Counted from the stretch's first letter, positions 46,455 to 60,400 are shown. The stretch is 64,000 nucleotides of DNA from Synanceia verrucosa (GCA_029721515.1 CM056556.1:5146501-5210500); one strand, 5' to 3'. Notes: generated by a model from the letters alone, not told the origin. Program-made: numbers and translations.

Positions 46455-49400
46455 AATGTCAACATTTTGTAAAATTGATTCAAGACTACAACATAAAATC
46501 AAATCCAAATTTAACATTATGCTGCAAAAAATCGTATTCCTGGATGTCTGGAATGAGCTACACATTTATACCTTCGTGTTGGGAAATAAAACACCCATTA
46601 CAGCTGCATCTTTTTTCCTAATAGCAGGATGTTTTCTGGCAAGAAACAAACTCGCACTGAGTACAAATAAAATGGAGACAAAGTGGAATTTGAATGCAAA
46701 AGCTCCATTTAAATAAAACAGCAGAAATATTACTGAATAGCTAATTAAATGAATAATATATGCGTAATCCAAATAATAATCCAAAAGATGTCTCAATGTG
46801 GTGGTGCGGGAGTGGGGGACTGGTATAATCTCTGTGAAATTAAAATATAACTTCCCAAAGTCTATGCTTACTGTAACTCTACATACTGTCATATTAACAG
46901 TGATGACATACTCCCATGTATATTTAATATGTTATAAAAAGGACTGGCCTGTCCAATGACTGGTGTAACTGCACTGCTACCTTGACAGTGACCTGTTCAC
47001 ATCAGAGAAACTTGAATTCACACTTTTCTCGTCACTGATGATAAACCTTGGCTCTTTTTATTTCTCCATGCTGAGCAGGAGTGTTGGGTGAAAGTGAGTT
47101 TGCGGGGGCTCACATTCGCCTGAGCTCAGGCTTGTGAAACTGCTTAAGGTTACATGACTAAAGAATATCCTCTAATGGTGAAGAGAGGATGTGGGAGGAA
47201 GGCTGTGTGCTCATCTTTCTCAACAGAAATCAGTACTCAACATATCCAGGCAGTAAACCGGCACAGTGGTCAGAGAGGTTAGATTTCCATTATCATAATG
47301 AACATAACGAGGAACTCAGAGGCATGCTACTTTGTCAATATTCACTCACAAGAAGCTACTTTGACAAACCATATCTCCAAATATAAAAAGCGTAGTGTGG
47401 AAACCAAGCGTGTAGGGATGCAGATCAATAAGTCAAAAACTATTTTGCTCAAGGATAAACAGAAAGTGAGTATGTACAGGCCAGCGTCACTGCAATTGTT
47501 CCCATTTTTCTCTGTGGTTGCAAATGCTGTCTGTGTGTTCTTAATGATGAAGATGATGCAGAGGCAAACTCACAAAATGAGCTATAGCTTTATACGCTCT
47601 GACACATCTGGAGGGTTTGTTAAGCTGGACTCTGGCCACACAACATATTACTGTCTTGAACTGTGCAGAATACAAGCTGAGTGATAATTTTGCTTTATGA
47701 AAATGATCCGTGCCTAGGGAGTATAAAAAGACAATCACATCTCGAACAATGTCTTTGAGACGATTACTTGTCTTCCACTCACATACAACTATCTTGTTTC
47801 AGTACAACATCAGAGAATGACTCTTCATTCTTTAGAAGTATCCAGATTGACCAACAGGGGGAGCTACAGCATTTTTTATTTGCTCTTTGGTCCACTTTGT
47901 ATACTTCAGTCCCTGCAGAATCTTGATTTATGGAGCATCAAGTCAAACATGTTCGTATATAGATCTTTATTGTCATGAATTAAAAGTCATCCTCTCTGTA
48001 TTTCACAGTAAGAGAGTAGCATTCCTTGTCCCAAAATGCTGTTTAAGCTTATTCTATACTTCAGCACCATATAAACTATTACTCACTAGCATTGCACCTC
48101 AGTATGCTTTTACAAAAGATTCCTGATTAAAGCAGATTTAAACAGTTTCTAAGAGTTTGTCTTTGTCCCTTTAAGGACCCACACAGCTCTCTGGTAATAC
48201 TCTGAGAAGCACTGCACTATATTGCTTCAAATTCCTCTTCAGGGGAAAAAATGCATTTAATGCATTAAGTGGTTTGTCTCTGCAGCTCACATTCCTGTAA
48301 ACTCCTGGGATGTGGGTGAAGAGCACACAGGAAATCAGGTCAGGGCCAGTGTATGAGTCTGGATTTTCTTGCAAAACAAAACACTTGTCTGAAATATAAT
48401 TTGAGAAACACCGGAGTTTAATGAAGTCACTAGAGACGGTCTGAGTTTGATGCAACATAGCTTAATTCTTTCACAAAAACAGCCAGAGCTGATCCCAGAG
48501 GCAAGCGAAAGATTTTCTGTTCAATAAACTCCCTTAAAAAAGTTGTCTCACTCCATATCCTATTTCCGACAGGGAATTCCTCCTTATTTCCTAAATCCTT
48601 TTTCTACTGAAGTCATGGTTTCCTTGGCCCAGACCTACTTTGACTTTGTTTTTAATTGTGTCATTCATCATGACTAGATTTTCTCCTTAGTGGACAGTTT
48701 TCTGACTTCAGTGTTGTGGGGACTGAGGGCACTGTGGAAGAAAAATATTCTTTAAGGACCAATTCTGTGGCTGGTTCAGATGAGTTTTATTCATTTCCCA
48801 GTGGACACAGAAGTTCACAGAAAGCACTGTAGAGTTCCCTCTGATCACAGTGAGTTTTTGGCCAACATTATATACAGTTTTACAGGAAACAGGTTAGACA
48901 GATAAACAAAGAAAGGGGAGCTACCACTTACTGCCACAGATATTGAAATAACATTCGTCTAACAGCTGTCACAGCTGGACGGAAGGACATCGCAGGTTTT
49001 TTTTTGGGGAAACCTTGCGCCTGGAATCACACACAACTTGATAAAGGAAGCTAAGGAAACACCCCGACACATAAGTTGGTCTGTTCTAAAAATACAAATA
49101 CTGTCTGATCAGTGCCATGTGGAGCATCATCTGTCAGCTTTAAGAAAAGAAGAAACTCGCAGTAGCAGTTTCGTGTCAGCTGGGGGAGATGTAGAAGGTT
49201 TTCTGGTACACTTACATAATGGAGACATAAAAATGTTGTGTACCTTTGGTCCATAGGAGTCCTCATTTCATCTTAACATCACCCAGCACTTCCCCACCAA
49301 ACTAAATCATTTCTTCATGCCTGAATCAGTTTTTCCACACTAACACTTGGTTGGGATCAGTGTTAAAGTTTGGTGTAGGTGGACCTCAAGAGACAGAACG

Positions 49401-50750
49401 ACCGGCAGAGGATCATAATGTTTATAGCAAAAAGCAAAGGAAGCGGGGGATATAGGGTGGTGGATGGAGGCAGGCAGGTGGTAAAGCTCACAAGGAAAGA
49501 ACTGGAAAAAAGTGAAGGACACTATACAAGGACAGAGCTATCTGGCAGCAGGAGTGGTGAAGAGATCTGTGAATGAATATCAGCTACATCTCCTGGACTA
49601 TGCTCTGCCAGACAGAAACCAAAAACCACAAGGAAGGGGGAAAACCAACAGAGGCAAACAGAAAAACAATCACAAAGTCCAATGAAACTTTAGAAAACAG
49701 GCACAAATCGTTGTTAGAAAGAGCATACGTATTTTCTGAAATATTAATATCCATTGTGTATGTTGCAAAGAGCAGTCATGTAGTCTGAATTGTCTTCCTG
49801 TCTCAGCAGCTCAGAAGTTTAAATTGCTTTTGAAGTGTTCATCTTCAGGCCTGTGGAACAAGCCAATCACATGCGACACTATAAAAAAATTACGCCTGAA
49901 TTGTAACCTTGATAATGGAGGAGTACAGTCTGTGTACCTTTGGTATCCATCATCTGCAGACTGTGAACACATTGTTGCCACATTGACTCACAGATCAGAG
50001 ACTCAAGGTTGTAATTCAACCCTGAAATCAAGTCACAACATACACCGCTATGCACCACAGACAGCCGCCATTTATAAAAACAATCCCTGAGTAGGTCTGT
50101 GAGTGCACTGGTTCAAGCTGCAGGGGTCATCTCTGGGTTACTTCAGTGACAGGAAAAAAACTATCCATTAGGACTCCTCCACCTCCTCCATAAAAAGCTA
50201 TATCATTACACAAGATGGGAACATAAGGGGTGCTGTAATTACAGCCTCTGGCTCCACTGCCAGTGGATTAACAGGAGTATATATAATGTATGACTACTCA
50301 TTTAGTCTGTTATAGTAGTCTGTAGTTGTTAAATCTCATTTATAAATAACTTGGTTATTTGTGTGTGTATATAAAGCAATTGAATCACTAGGTCAAGAAC
50401 TTCGTAGCACCCTGAGATTAAGAGATTAATTAATGTCAAATTCACAAGTTTTCCCTGTTCCCTGATAATTTCCACTATTAAAGGTGATTGTGAATTACAC
50501 TTGAATCTGTGTCATCACTCTCCTTCACCTTTTATGACCATTTATGGTTTATGATCAATAACTTAAAAGTTATTGTTTATAAATACATTTTAATATTATA
50601 ATTAATGATTGACTAATCTGCTCTAGAGTATTTATGCTACAGTTATTTAATCACTCGATGAGGGAAATTACATTTCCACTCAGTACATATTTTTCTGTTG
50701 CACATTACACACACAAGTTATGAAATAAACACATGCACATGCATTGGAGG
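46455..50750. other. Gene-poor DNA, no gene seen
   Basis: No coding exon, RNA gene or recognised repeat. Small frames such as 47298-47684 show no family motif. Confidence 0.35.
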
Positions 50751-50759
50751 AGAAGTGTC

Positions 50760-50922
50760 AGAATGAGGGGGCTGCCCCTTACCCAGGCTCCCCGAGCAGT
50801 TGGGTGCCTTGCTCAAGGGCACCTCGGTAATGCCCAGGAGAAGGAGCTGGCACCTCTGCAGCTACCGGTGACCCTCCGATTTCCAGCCCATGTCACTACA
50901 GACTGAGCTACTGTCGCTTCCA
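50760..50922 (-). mobile_element. tRNA-derived SINE, diverged
   Basis: On the - strand it begins GCGACAGTAGCTCAGTCTGTAG, an A-box-like head. A decayed B box lies in GGGTCACCGGTAGCTGC. The body ACCGAGGTGCCCTTGAGCAAGGC is characteristic of an abundant fish SINE family. The tail end on the + strand side is approximate. Confidence 0.65.
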
Positions 50923-51700
50923 AATGATACACCATTGCTTGTTTGTGTTGCATGCAGGCAATAGATTTTTTTTTTCTGTTGTGTGTTTTTTGTCCCTGCA
51001 TGTCCAAGTCCCATGTTGCATTGAATCTGCATTGTTTTAGTTTTCTTTCTTTGTTTTGTGAATATTAACATGTTTTGTGTAGGTCGTCAATGACAGACCA
51101 AATTAAAATTAAATTATAATTATGATCTCAAATTTACTGACTGGTCACACTGCACTAATAAATTGTGAATTGTAAAAAATATCATCATCATCATTATGAG
51201 TCATTATTAATATTCCCACACCATTCTACTCTGTTTTAGTGAAAATCTTAAATGTACTTTGATACCTACCTCTACCTCTATATTATACCTATCCTAGCTT
51301 GGGAGTAACACCATTATCAGTTAACACACTGTTTATTCGTGTATTAATCTTCACAAGGTAAGACTTAATTACAAAACTCACGCATTTCAATGTCTTCATA
51401 TTAAAGCTATGCGGCACATAAACCGGAACCTTTGTTGGATATCCCGGTTTCTGGAGGTCGATGGAACGTTGGTCCGACACTATTTTGCATCCGTGTGAAA
51501 ACAACAGCCTCAGTCTCGGTTATAGTTGGTGCTGCTGTACTTGGATTTAATGCATGTTTTGTGGTGTATCTATTGTGTATTCAGAGTTGTCGCTGTTAAC
51601 CGATACATCACATAATTTTTAAATGCGGCGAGAAACATTAAAACAGTTTTGAATTAGCAGTAACGCTAGCTAGCTAGCGAAACATCCAACTTACCAGTAG

Positions 51701-53730
51701 ATGATCATGTTGGGTCATTTAGCGCCCCACAGTTGTTATGTTAAAGCATTTATCAACGCGTTTAGACAGACCAGCATGCCTAGATGTTTCTCAGTCAGCT
51801 GTCAGTCTATCCGCAGATTCATTTCAGACAACACAGAGGTAGTTGGAGAGCACAGTCTGACCCCAGAGGTCAAACTGAGGCTGTTCACCCCGAACTGCAG
51901 ATTCTGGACAGAAAAACCAGAGCTCTGGCCTTTTCATGACCCGTATTGGGCCATATATTGGCCAGGAGGACAGGCTCTCTCCAGGTGATATTGTAGCCGC
52001 ACAACAATTTAGGTTTTTTTTTGGGATGTGCTGTTAAAACTCGTGTAGTGTGTGCAGATATCTGCTGGATAACCCTGCGGTGTGTCGGGGAAAGACTGTT
52101 CTGGATCTGGGGAGCGGCTGTGGAGCTTCATCCATCGCTGCAAAACTGTCTGGTGCTGCTCATGTTGTGGCAAATGACATTGATGTTGGTATGCATCTTT
52201 ATTAACTTTGACTCTTATTTTGTTTCTATTATTATTTGTACCTTGGGGATGAGATTGTCACCACTAAACATGTTTGATTTCCACGTGATTTCTGTAAACC
52301 GAATACTTGAGGTCAAACTTAGGTGGTAGATGAAAAGCAGAACTGCAGTGAAGTGATGTCATAGTCATAATAATCATTCAGTCTTGTATGAATGTTGGCT
52401 TAACTGTTTTGTCAGAGATAATTACACATTAATACAGCATCATTCAATGAATAGAAAGTGTTGTAGAGAAACTGATCCGTCAATGAATAATGACCAGAAG
52501 ATGAGTGCACAGGAGGCTGAATTCTCCTATTATTGAATTTCTGATAACACTCAGGTACAGAAGAGCCAATTCTATATCTAATAAAGTCAAATATTCCCAA
52601 GATTTCTGCCCAAATGACACGTTGTCTTGTTGTGTTTTGTACAATCATAGCAGGCTGTCGTTCATATTTTTGCTTAAGTGCTGTAAGACTGTTGATAAAA
52701 AACAGCCATTTTTGGAAGACTTTGGTGTCGAGCCAGTGTAATGGAAAATATTGTATGTACTATATCTAGAGACGTAACAAGCGAGTGCCTTTGTACTGGC
52801 TGATACAGCGACTGTTGACAACCTGCTAGAACCGGTCTGAACTTTTTCCTGTCTGCGCTTAGTCGTGCATATATCCTGTTGATGTACTGATACCTAAACC
52901 ACAGAAACCAGCACACGCACGTAAGTTGACATTTGATGTATGTATAAATACTGAAAATGATTGCTCTTTTCTTTGAGTTGCCTCTCCAGTGTACTGATGT
53001 GCATGTGAGACTCACTCCCTGATCTGCAGACAGAAATAAAGACAACACTTGGACCAACGAATGATCGAATACTCTTTATTAGTATGTAGTTAAAGAACTC
53101 ACGGCAAATACAGATAATAGAATATTTGCCACTACACCAGATTTTTGTAAAGGCTTTGCTGTATTGACCTTTTTGATTCATGCCTGTTGCAGTTAAGAAC
53201 CAAACTTCATGAATGTTTTTTGTGACGAAGAAGTATCTGTTCCAATCAAAGTTGTAGAAATAACTGGAAACTCAAGAGAGCCATGACATTATGTTCTTTA
53301 CAGACTTTTGACCTCAACTGTATGGCAGCCGGTACAATAGTAGGTAAAGTGCTAAAGGCACAGTACTGTTTGTGTTACAGTTGCAGCCATAGCGACCCAA
53401 ATGAACTGTGAGCTGAACGGACTGGAGCCGCCTGTTTGTCTGACGAACAACATGATTGCTTCACAACCTGAGATCTTTGACCTGATCCTGCTGGGTGACA
53501 TGTTTTACGACGAGGCCCTTGCCACCAGCCTTCACATTTGGCTGGACAACTGCATCAAAACCCACGGTACCAAAGTCCTGATTGGAGATCCTGGAAGACC
53601 CCAGTTTGAGGAACACAACATCCGACGACTCCTCCATCAGCTGGCTCAGTTTGAGCTGCCCAAGTCCGTCAGAGAGGAGAACTACGGTCTGACCTGCAGC
53701 AGTGTTTGGCGTTACTGTCCTGAACTCTGA
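51701..53730 (+). CDS. etfbkmt: Electron transfer flavoprotein beta-subunit lysine methyltransferase
   Basis: Three exons, 51701-51984, 52058-52188 and 53381-53730, with GT-AG introns and matching phases, give 254 residues (human ETFBKMT/METTL20 has 262). The enzyme is a mitochondrial seven-beta-strand methyltransferase that trimethylates lysines of ETF-beta near the dehydrogenase recognition loop, tuning electron transfer from fatty-acid oxidation. The N-terminus is Arg/Ser/Cys-rich with few acids, fitting import. Visible motifs are LRLFTPNCRFW, DPYWAIYWPGGQALSRY (~82-96), the SAM-binding motif I VLDLGSGCGASSIAA (~109-123), ANDID (133-137), LLGDMFYDE (~175-183; the DxFY post-II motif) and VLIGDPGRPQF. 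The start is the first ATG of the frame (51701); a second Met lies two codons later. The nearest gene downstream is on the opposite strand. Confidence 0.94.
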
Positions 53731-53857
53731 GGATCCTGTTGTGTAAATAATGCTTTCACTTTACCTTTTCACTTGCAGTTACTTTTAATAACTTACACAT
53801 CTATTGATGTTGTTTTACAGTTGGTGGTTCGTTTGCAGAAGAACAGCAATCTGATGG

Positions 53858-53863
53858 AATAAA
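53858..53863 (+). terminator. etfbkmt: Poly(A) signal of etfbkmt
   Basis: AATAAA about 128 bases after the stop codon, the first canonical hexamer downstream. Confidence 0.6.
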
Positions 53864-54094
53864 CATGTTGTGAAGCTGCTTATCTTGTGCTTGACAAGGT
53901 TTTTAGGACACCGTACATAACTCTGTTGATCACAGATGTTTGATCATTAATGTTTAATTCTTTTCCAGACTCATGTCTGGTAATGTCTGAATTATTCTTT
54001 ATTCCGGATCCTCTCGTCAACACTTGTCATAAACACAGTTTGAGAAATAGTCGAAAGAAGTCACTGGAGAACCTTAGCCGACCCTGGAATCAGA

Positions 54095-54600
54095 CTGAAG
54101 TATGCATGGATTTGCTCCACCACCTTTGAGTGAATTCATCATGTTCAGATCCAACACCAGTAAGAGAATAACCAGAGCCTTTACTAGAGGTGACTGTGCA
54201 GTACCACACAGACACACAACTTTCAGTAATCAGGTGTTATCAGTCAAAGTTGATGAGGTCTGGAATGAGATTCCAGCTCCAATAAGAGACTGTCCCACTT
54301 TTAACACTTTTAAAGACAGTTTAAAAAAGTGGTTAAAAATAATCTGTCTACACTAGTTTGAAATGGAAGCTTTTTGTGTTCTCTGATAGTTCCAGATTTC
54401 TCAGAGTGTCACACCAGTGTCAGTTGTCCTGTTTTATCATGTTGTTAAGTTTTTGTGTCTTCCACGTGTGTGGATGTAATGTTATTTCTTCTGACCTGCC
54501 AGGGACAGCAGATGGAAAGTAGCCTTTGGCTATTTCTGGCATATTCACATTTATATGTTCATTAATATGCACTGTCCCTTTTAAATTAATAAAGTAAAGT
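54095..54600 (+). pseudogene. LINE 3' end: reverse transcriptase C-terminus and 3'UTR
   Basis: The frame 54102-54356 contains VDEVWNEIPAPIRDCPTFNTFKDSLKKWL, the typical W-N-IP-IR-TFK-LK-WL ending of fish LINE (L2/CR1 or Rex-like) polyproteins, followed by a stop. The next 240 bases include GACCTGCCAGGGACAGCAGATG and end AATTAATAAAGTAAAGTAAAA, a typical 3' tail. A 5'-truncated insertion, not a host gene. Confidence 0.75.
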
Positions 54601-55600
54601 AAAAGTGTCCAGTCCACTACATAACCCTTTCAATGACTCCTCACTCAAAGCAGGAACTTTCCAGATGCTTCCTTTTGTTATGGAATTTTCTAAATGTATA
54701 TAAATCCTTAGGGTCAGCTAGCAGGATCATTCTTACAGCACTAAATCCTCAAAGCTGTCTCCCTGGAAGTTAGCATGGAGGCAGAGTGTCTCTGCAGAAA
54801 ACAGGTGTTATCTCTTGTTGCCCAGGCAGCCAAGGCCAGAGGAGACGGACAGGAGGGAGTCCAGCAATAAGATGAATAGCTGAGGCATCCGCAGAACACA
54901 ACAGAGACACAGAAGTAAGCATACTTGTGTATTTTGGGTGTAACGTGACTCACGAGTAACAGTAAGGTAAGATAAGATAAGATACTTATATGGACGCATG
55001 CGCTACTTTTAACTCAACAGGTTGTTAGTTTATAAGGCTTGGCACCAAAGGGAAAGGAAGGAATACCAGCAGACTCTGGCAGCTGTACGGTTGTCCACGA
55101 CAAAGTTCGTATTCCTCCTGTTATATCAGAATCTTCAATAAATGTTACTTCTTTAATCAACTTCAGAAAGCTCCCGGGTGCATCCACTCTCCCATCACTG
55201 ACTGTTCAATATTTTCCACGACAATTTTAAGCTGAGACTAAAGCTGTTTCTATTGCTGTCATGTTTTCCTTGGCCCAGTCCACTTTTGATCCAATTTTAA
55301 TTGGCCCATTTGTCATGACGAGGTTTCATAGACCGTTTACTGTCTTCATGTTGTGGAGAAAACGAGGGCCTCAGGCGGGGCTAGCTAATCCCTCACATAA
55401 GAGCGTGTGGGTTTTTTTCTCCAATAATCACAATCAATAAATTACCAGATGAAGGCAGAGAGAGAATAAGAGGAGAGTGATTCACTGCAACAAAGTTGAA
55501 TTAGTTGATTCACTGTGACACTATGTTAAAGAGGGTCTGCACTTTTGGTCTCCATAAATGAATAAATGGGGCATATTTTAAGGTGAATAGAAAAGAAGAT
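54601..55600. other. Intergenic, no gene seen
   Basis: No supported exon. A frame at 55039-55230 has some coding look but no family motif or splice support. Confidence 0.35.
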
Positions 55601-55608
55601 TAGAATAG

Positions 55609-56050
55609 CTTTTTTATTTATCCCCCATTGGGGGAAATTCACCCACCACAGCAGCATAGACAAAATTACAGCACTAAAAAAAAAATTTAACCTTTAGGAA
55701 GGTATAAAATATATAGGGGCTTCAATGAAGAGGCCACAACAGTCAGTGTGGGTCATACATGCCGTTTACTTTATTACTAACACTCTATATAAAAAAAAAA
55801 AACAAAAAACAGGAAAGAAAAGGCAAGTAGACAGACAGACGTACTATGGATGGGACACCACTCACTGTTAGGACACTGGGAGTATACTAAGTATTCAAAT
55901 AAATAAACCCAACACACTTTACATAAAACACCACATTAACAATGTGCAACCACAAACCATATCACCGTCTCCCAGTATCACCCACACCAGTGAATGGAGG
56001 ACCTCACCCACCACAGCACTAGAAACAGGAGAAGATGGAGTGTTAAAATC

Positions 56051-56123
<73 letters not shown>

Positions 56124-56640
56124 CTTAACTAAAATAAATGTCAGTCAGTGCTTTGCCTAAAAACAAACAAAAGCACTGTTAGTTCAGGACACCAAAGGTT
56201 TAAACACAGTCTGTTTTACAAAGACTGGCAGTTAAATCAGTCCTAAAACAATATATCTGACAGACCCAACAACTAAAATCATTAAAATACAAATACCTCA
56301 GGGCACAAGCACCCTTACAATACCCTAACAATTGAAATGCTAACTTAAGTATAAAACAATGTTAAAAGTCCAGAGAACAGAGAACAGAGAAATCAAACAA
56401 CCACAGCCCCGGCATGCACAAAAGATTTGAAGAATCAAGAGGCTGCAGTCACACCTGCTGCTAATCAGCCCCTCCTCCAACTCCTCTCACTCGACTTGTC
56501 CCTGCTACAAAAAGTAAAGTAAGTAATACTAAATAACAAAGGAAAAAATATTTAAAACATATTTTAATTGCAAATGAAATGTCAGTTATACCATTATTAG
56601 ATATAAAATTACAATGAAAAGATTATGAATAAAATGTTTT
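55609..56640 (-). repeat. LINE-end-like repeat, copy 2, split by ~0.8 kb
   Basis: TTTATTTATCCCCCATTGGG and CACCCACCACAGCAGCATAGACA (55615-55670) match 3526-3600. The continuation, CATTTTAATTGCAAAT and ATGAATAAAATG, reappears only at ~56560-56640, so about 55700-56510 looks inserted. That insert includes the AT microsatellite at 56050-56120. Confidence 0.5.
56050..56120. repeat. (AT)n microsatellite
   Basis: Almost pure AT dinucleotides with single G and C interruptions. Open frames read as Tyr-Ile repeats here are artefacts. Confidence 0.95.
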
Positions 56641-56999
56641 TTTTTTCTTGTCAGCACCCATTCCAATCGTAAAACACCACAACATGGGAGATGTCAACTT
56701 TTTATGTGCATACGTGCTTATTTTAATCTTGCAGAAAAGTATATTGACATGTTTGTGCATCCCTCTCTGGAAACTAAACTGTCGTTTTTTATAAGATTGT
56801 CTTATTATGAACCAGGAGGAAAGTGCCGCACCTTTGTGACTTGAGGAGGAAACAGATGATAGACAGGGAGAGAGATAAACGCTCAGTGTCATTAGAAATC
56901 AAGAATGTGAGATGCATTATTCCCAGCAACTATGAATTTGGTGCGAAGCCCGAAGAGTGATTCAGCCCGTTCTGGCAGGTCCCATCAGTACTCAACAAT

Positions 57000-57370
57000 G
57001 GGACACGACAGATGCTTGTACACCCTGAACCAACATGCATGAGTGATTTTCACCGAAACCCAGAGCAGCTAAGACGACTGAGCTGGGGCCCGCTGGCTGA
57101 GCGTTCGTCCTGCCCAGGCAGCAGGAACACCCAGGAGGCCAGGAGGAAACACACAGGGAAACACACAAACCCAGGGACCAAGAGGAGGCACAGCCAGATG
57201 CCCCCACAGCACCACAAACATGAACCCAGGAGGCCCGGGACAAGACGGCCTGCCCGCCACCCAACACCCGCCCCAGCCGCCCTGGAGGGCCACACAGGGT
57301 GGATAATCTGCCGTCTACCCCCACCCAAGGCCCCCAAGCCAACTAAGACCTTCCACGCAAGGCGGGAGTG
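57000..57370. repeat. GC-rich low-complexity block, possible LINE fragment
   Basis: A sharp composition change to GC-rich, purine/C-biased sequence (CCAGGAGGCC, GGGACCAAGAGGAGGC, CCCCAGCCGCCC) in AT-rich surroundings. GAGCAGCTAAGACGACTGAG at its left edge resembles text I associate with fish L1-like 5' regions. An open frame 57012-57428 is probably incidental. Assignment weak. Confidence 0.35.
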
Positions 57371-57429
57371 TGTGTGCTGCATTAAAAGTGGAGTATTTGT
57401 ATTTGTTTATGTTGATGTGGACCTGTAAA

Positions 57430-60400
57430 AATAGTAAAATAAAGAAGTGCAAAATGTCTGTGCAAAGGGAATGAGACCACAGACAATCCTGTGTGCATAC
57501 ATTGGTGTTTAGCTGCTTGTCCTCACATCTACTGAATTCATCAAGCATCACTGAAAAAACTTCATCAGTTCTCACTGTAATAACTGACAGAGAAACATCT
57601 AATGAGAGAAGCAGAGACTGTGAGTGAGACAGCAGCTTTTATGTAATAAAAAAACAGACATGAGATGTTTTATGATCTTGCAGCAGACAGTTATTTATTC
57701 ATTCCAATGAGAATAATAATAATAATATGTTTTTTCACTGTGGGAGGAAAGAAATCTCATTAAAAAGAAGCTCAACAGCAGATTATTAGTTTAATAATGT
57801 TGTAACAATACCAGAATTTGTTCCACACTGAATATTGAGTCGAATTAACTGATCTTCTGAATATATCCGACAGATATAATAAAACTTGATGAGAACAGGA
57901 CTTGGCAGGATCCTGGACAGGGAAGATGAGTGAAATTAAATTTACCAGTTTGATGGGTTCTCTTTTTTATATTAAAAAAAGAGTGAAGCCCTTGAGACAA
58001 GTGAGAAAAAGTGTGTTGGACTTGTGCTGCCCAAGTTAATTTTCCCTGGAAAAACACAAAATAATCCCTAAAATATAAAGATAATCCCTGATGGGTCAGT
58101 TATAATGACCAACACCCTCATTTGAAAAATGTTTTTTAACAGCTTATGCATTGTTGAAAGCCGAAAAGGTTATTAAGGCAACAGCCCTGACCTCTGACCC
58201 CTGAAGATCCCTTTCTATCAGAACCAGCATTAATGCTTGGACCACTTTGGATAGATCCTGACCACTGTAGCCCAGGAACATCCCATCAGAGCTGCAGGTC
58301 TGGAGATGCTCTAACCCAGTCCTCTAGACATCACCGTTTGGATCTTGGTGTCAAACTCCTGACGCTGGAACATTCTTCCTGCTTCTAAACAAACAATAAA
58401 TTAACGTGGCAGACAGTACCAATCCCTGTTTTTGCATGTGTGATTTGTTAGGACATTGTTTTAATTGCCTCGTAGTGTATATATATCTCAGGTGTCAGTG
58501 TTATTCACTTCACTGGTACTAAATACAATGGGACAAATTAATCTAATATAAACATGTTAGCAGATTCTATGAGTTTAGTTTGTTAAATTACAGGGTAATG
58601 TATGAACTGGTATGATGTAGATTTAAAAATATCATGAGTTGAACGATGAATCATGAATAAAGTCATCATGATGATTTAAATGAATGAATGAAATGAAATG
58701 AATCTGACAACTAAGTGCCACAGAACCCAGGAAGTGGAGGATAAATTAAAACATCATTGATAACTGTTGGCTTCCTGCAGGCAAACCCCTCTAATTACTG
58801 TGATGGATCATGGCAAAAAAAGCATAACTTGTAATAGAAATTCACCAAATCTTATTCATAAGCATAAATACACTTTACAGGCTGTTAAATTATCAGAATG
58901 AAATATGAAGTTACATCAACCTCTTAAGTTAAACTGATGACTTTCCATATTTTACTGTTAATTCATCACAAAGTGTACTTTGTGTTCTTTGGCTGTGCAG
59001 GAAAAACTTTTGACAAGAATCATCCTCTCTTTAAAAGTTTCTTAACCAATTAATCATCTCATCTATAAACAGTTTAAATACAGTCCTTAACTCTCTTACT
59101 TGGTCTGGTTAGTCTGCCTGCTCTCAAGGCTGAAGGCAGCTCACCTCCCCTCTGTTGCATGGGTGGCAAGGAGTAAAATCTGTCTTACAGACTGACTGTA
59201 CTGCTTGTGACCTCTGATTAGGTTTACATATATAATATTTGAGACTCAATGACAACTGTACACACATTATATGAACAGAATAGACTGTATTTGGTTGTTC
59301 CTTTCCTTGTATGTCCAGCAAAAAGCTCCCTGTATATCAGTCATATTGCTCTTACAGCCAGTGTGCAGGCTTCAGAGAGGTGAACCCTGACTATTATTTC
59401 ATGTAGCTGGATCTCTCAACAACAGAACCTGTGACAGTTATTCTTTGTGGATTACAACAAAAATAAAAACTGGTGCAGTTAGAAAATGTATACCTCCAAT
59501 ATAACTCCAAACTAAAAAAAATAACTTGAGACATTAAGTTGAATTGTTTGACTCACAGTATTACCTTGAAATGTTTATTTTTCCCACAGAGGCTGTGTGC
59601 TGTCTCTAGTCGAGGAAACTGTCTGCGAGGTCCACTAAAGATAATAAAAAAGCTGCTGAATCTGGGCATCTTATCTCTGACAGCCCTATGACTCATTGCT
59701 TCCTAAAAACTGAGACTGAACTCAAGTCTCACAGTCCAGCATATACTCCTTAACAAAACAAAAAGACATAATTCACATATTTTATTTCTTTCATGGATAT
59801 TTACTAAGGAAGGAAAGTTATTAACTCAGCACAAGAGACCTTATTGTGCACTTTATTGAGGGCTGTGCATGCATGAAGACAAACTTTTTCTATAATTACC
59901 TGGGGTCATTTCTGGGCCCTGAGATCAGACACAGTACCAGCATTAAATGTTGACGCTGCAGACACTGTTAGACTAAGAACACAAGGCCACTATGTGGGCC
60001 GCTTGAGGAAGACAGGTGCCTGTCTATCTACAAGCTGACCGGGCAACAAATGGCAGAGGAAGTGTCGCTGATGATGAATACCAACCACAGCATGGATATG
60101 GTGTGAAAACAGTGGCTCCAGACCAGGAAAGGTCGCATTGAGCCTGACCTAGGTAACATAATATGAACATGTGAGTGTGTTTCTATTCCTCCAGAGCTCA
60201 CAATTCAACAAGTATTACTTCTAAAGACCTCAAGAGTTTCCTCAGTGCATATTTGTCAAAGTGACAAATATCTCTCTAAGATACAGACGCTCACTGTTAT
60301 TATTTAACTAATATGGAGGTACGCTAATGACACATGTGGCTGTGTTTGTACTGGCCAGCTGTTTCAAAATGACAAATGAATATAAAATAAATATAACTTC

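Noticed and set aside
46288..46716. 142-residue open frame
   Set aside because: Its 5' part is the TTAA-bounded MITE whose other copies do not keep the frame.
55919..56132. Tyr-Ile repeat 'proteins' on both strands
   Set aside because: Translation of the (AT)n microsatellite.
57012..57428. 138-residue Pro/Arg-rich open frame
   Set aside because: High GC composition keeps several frames open here on both strands; no domain, probably repeat-derived.
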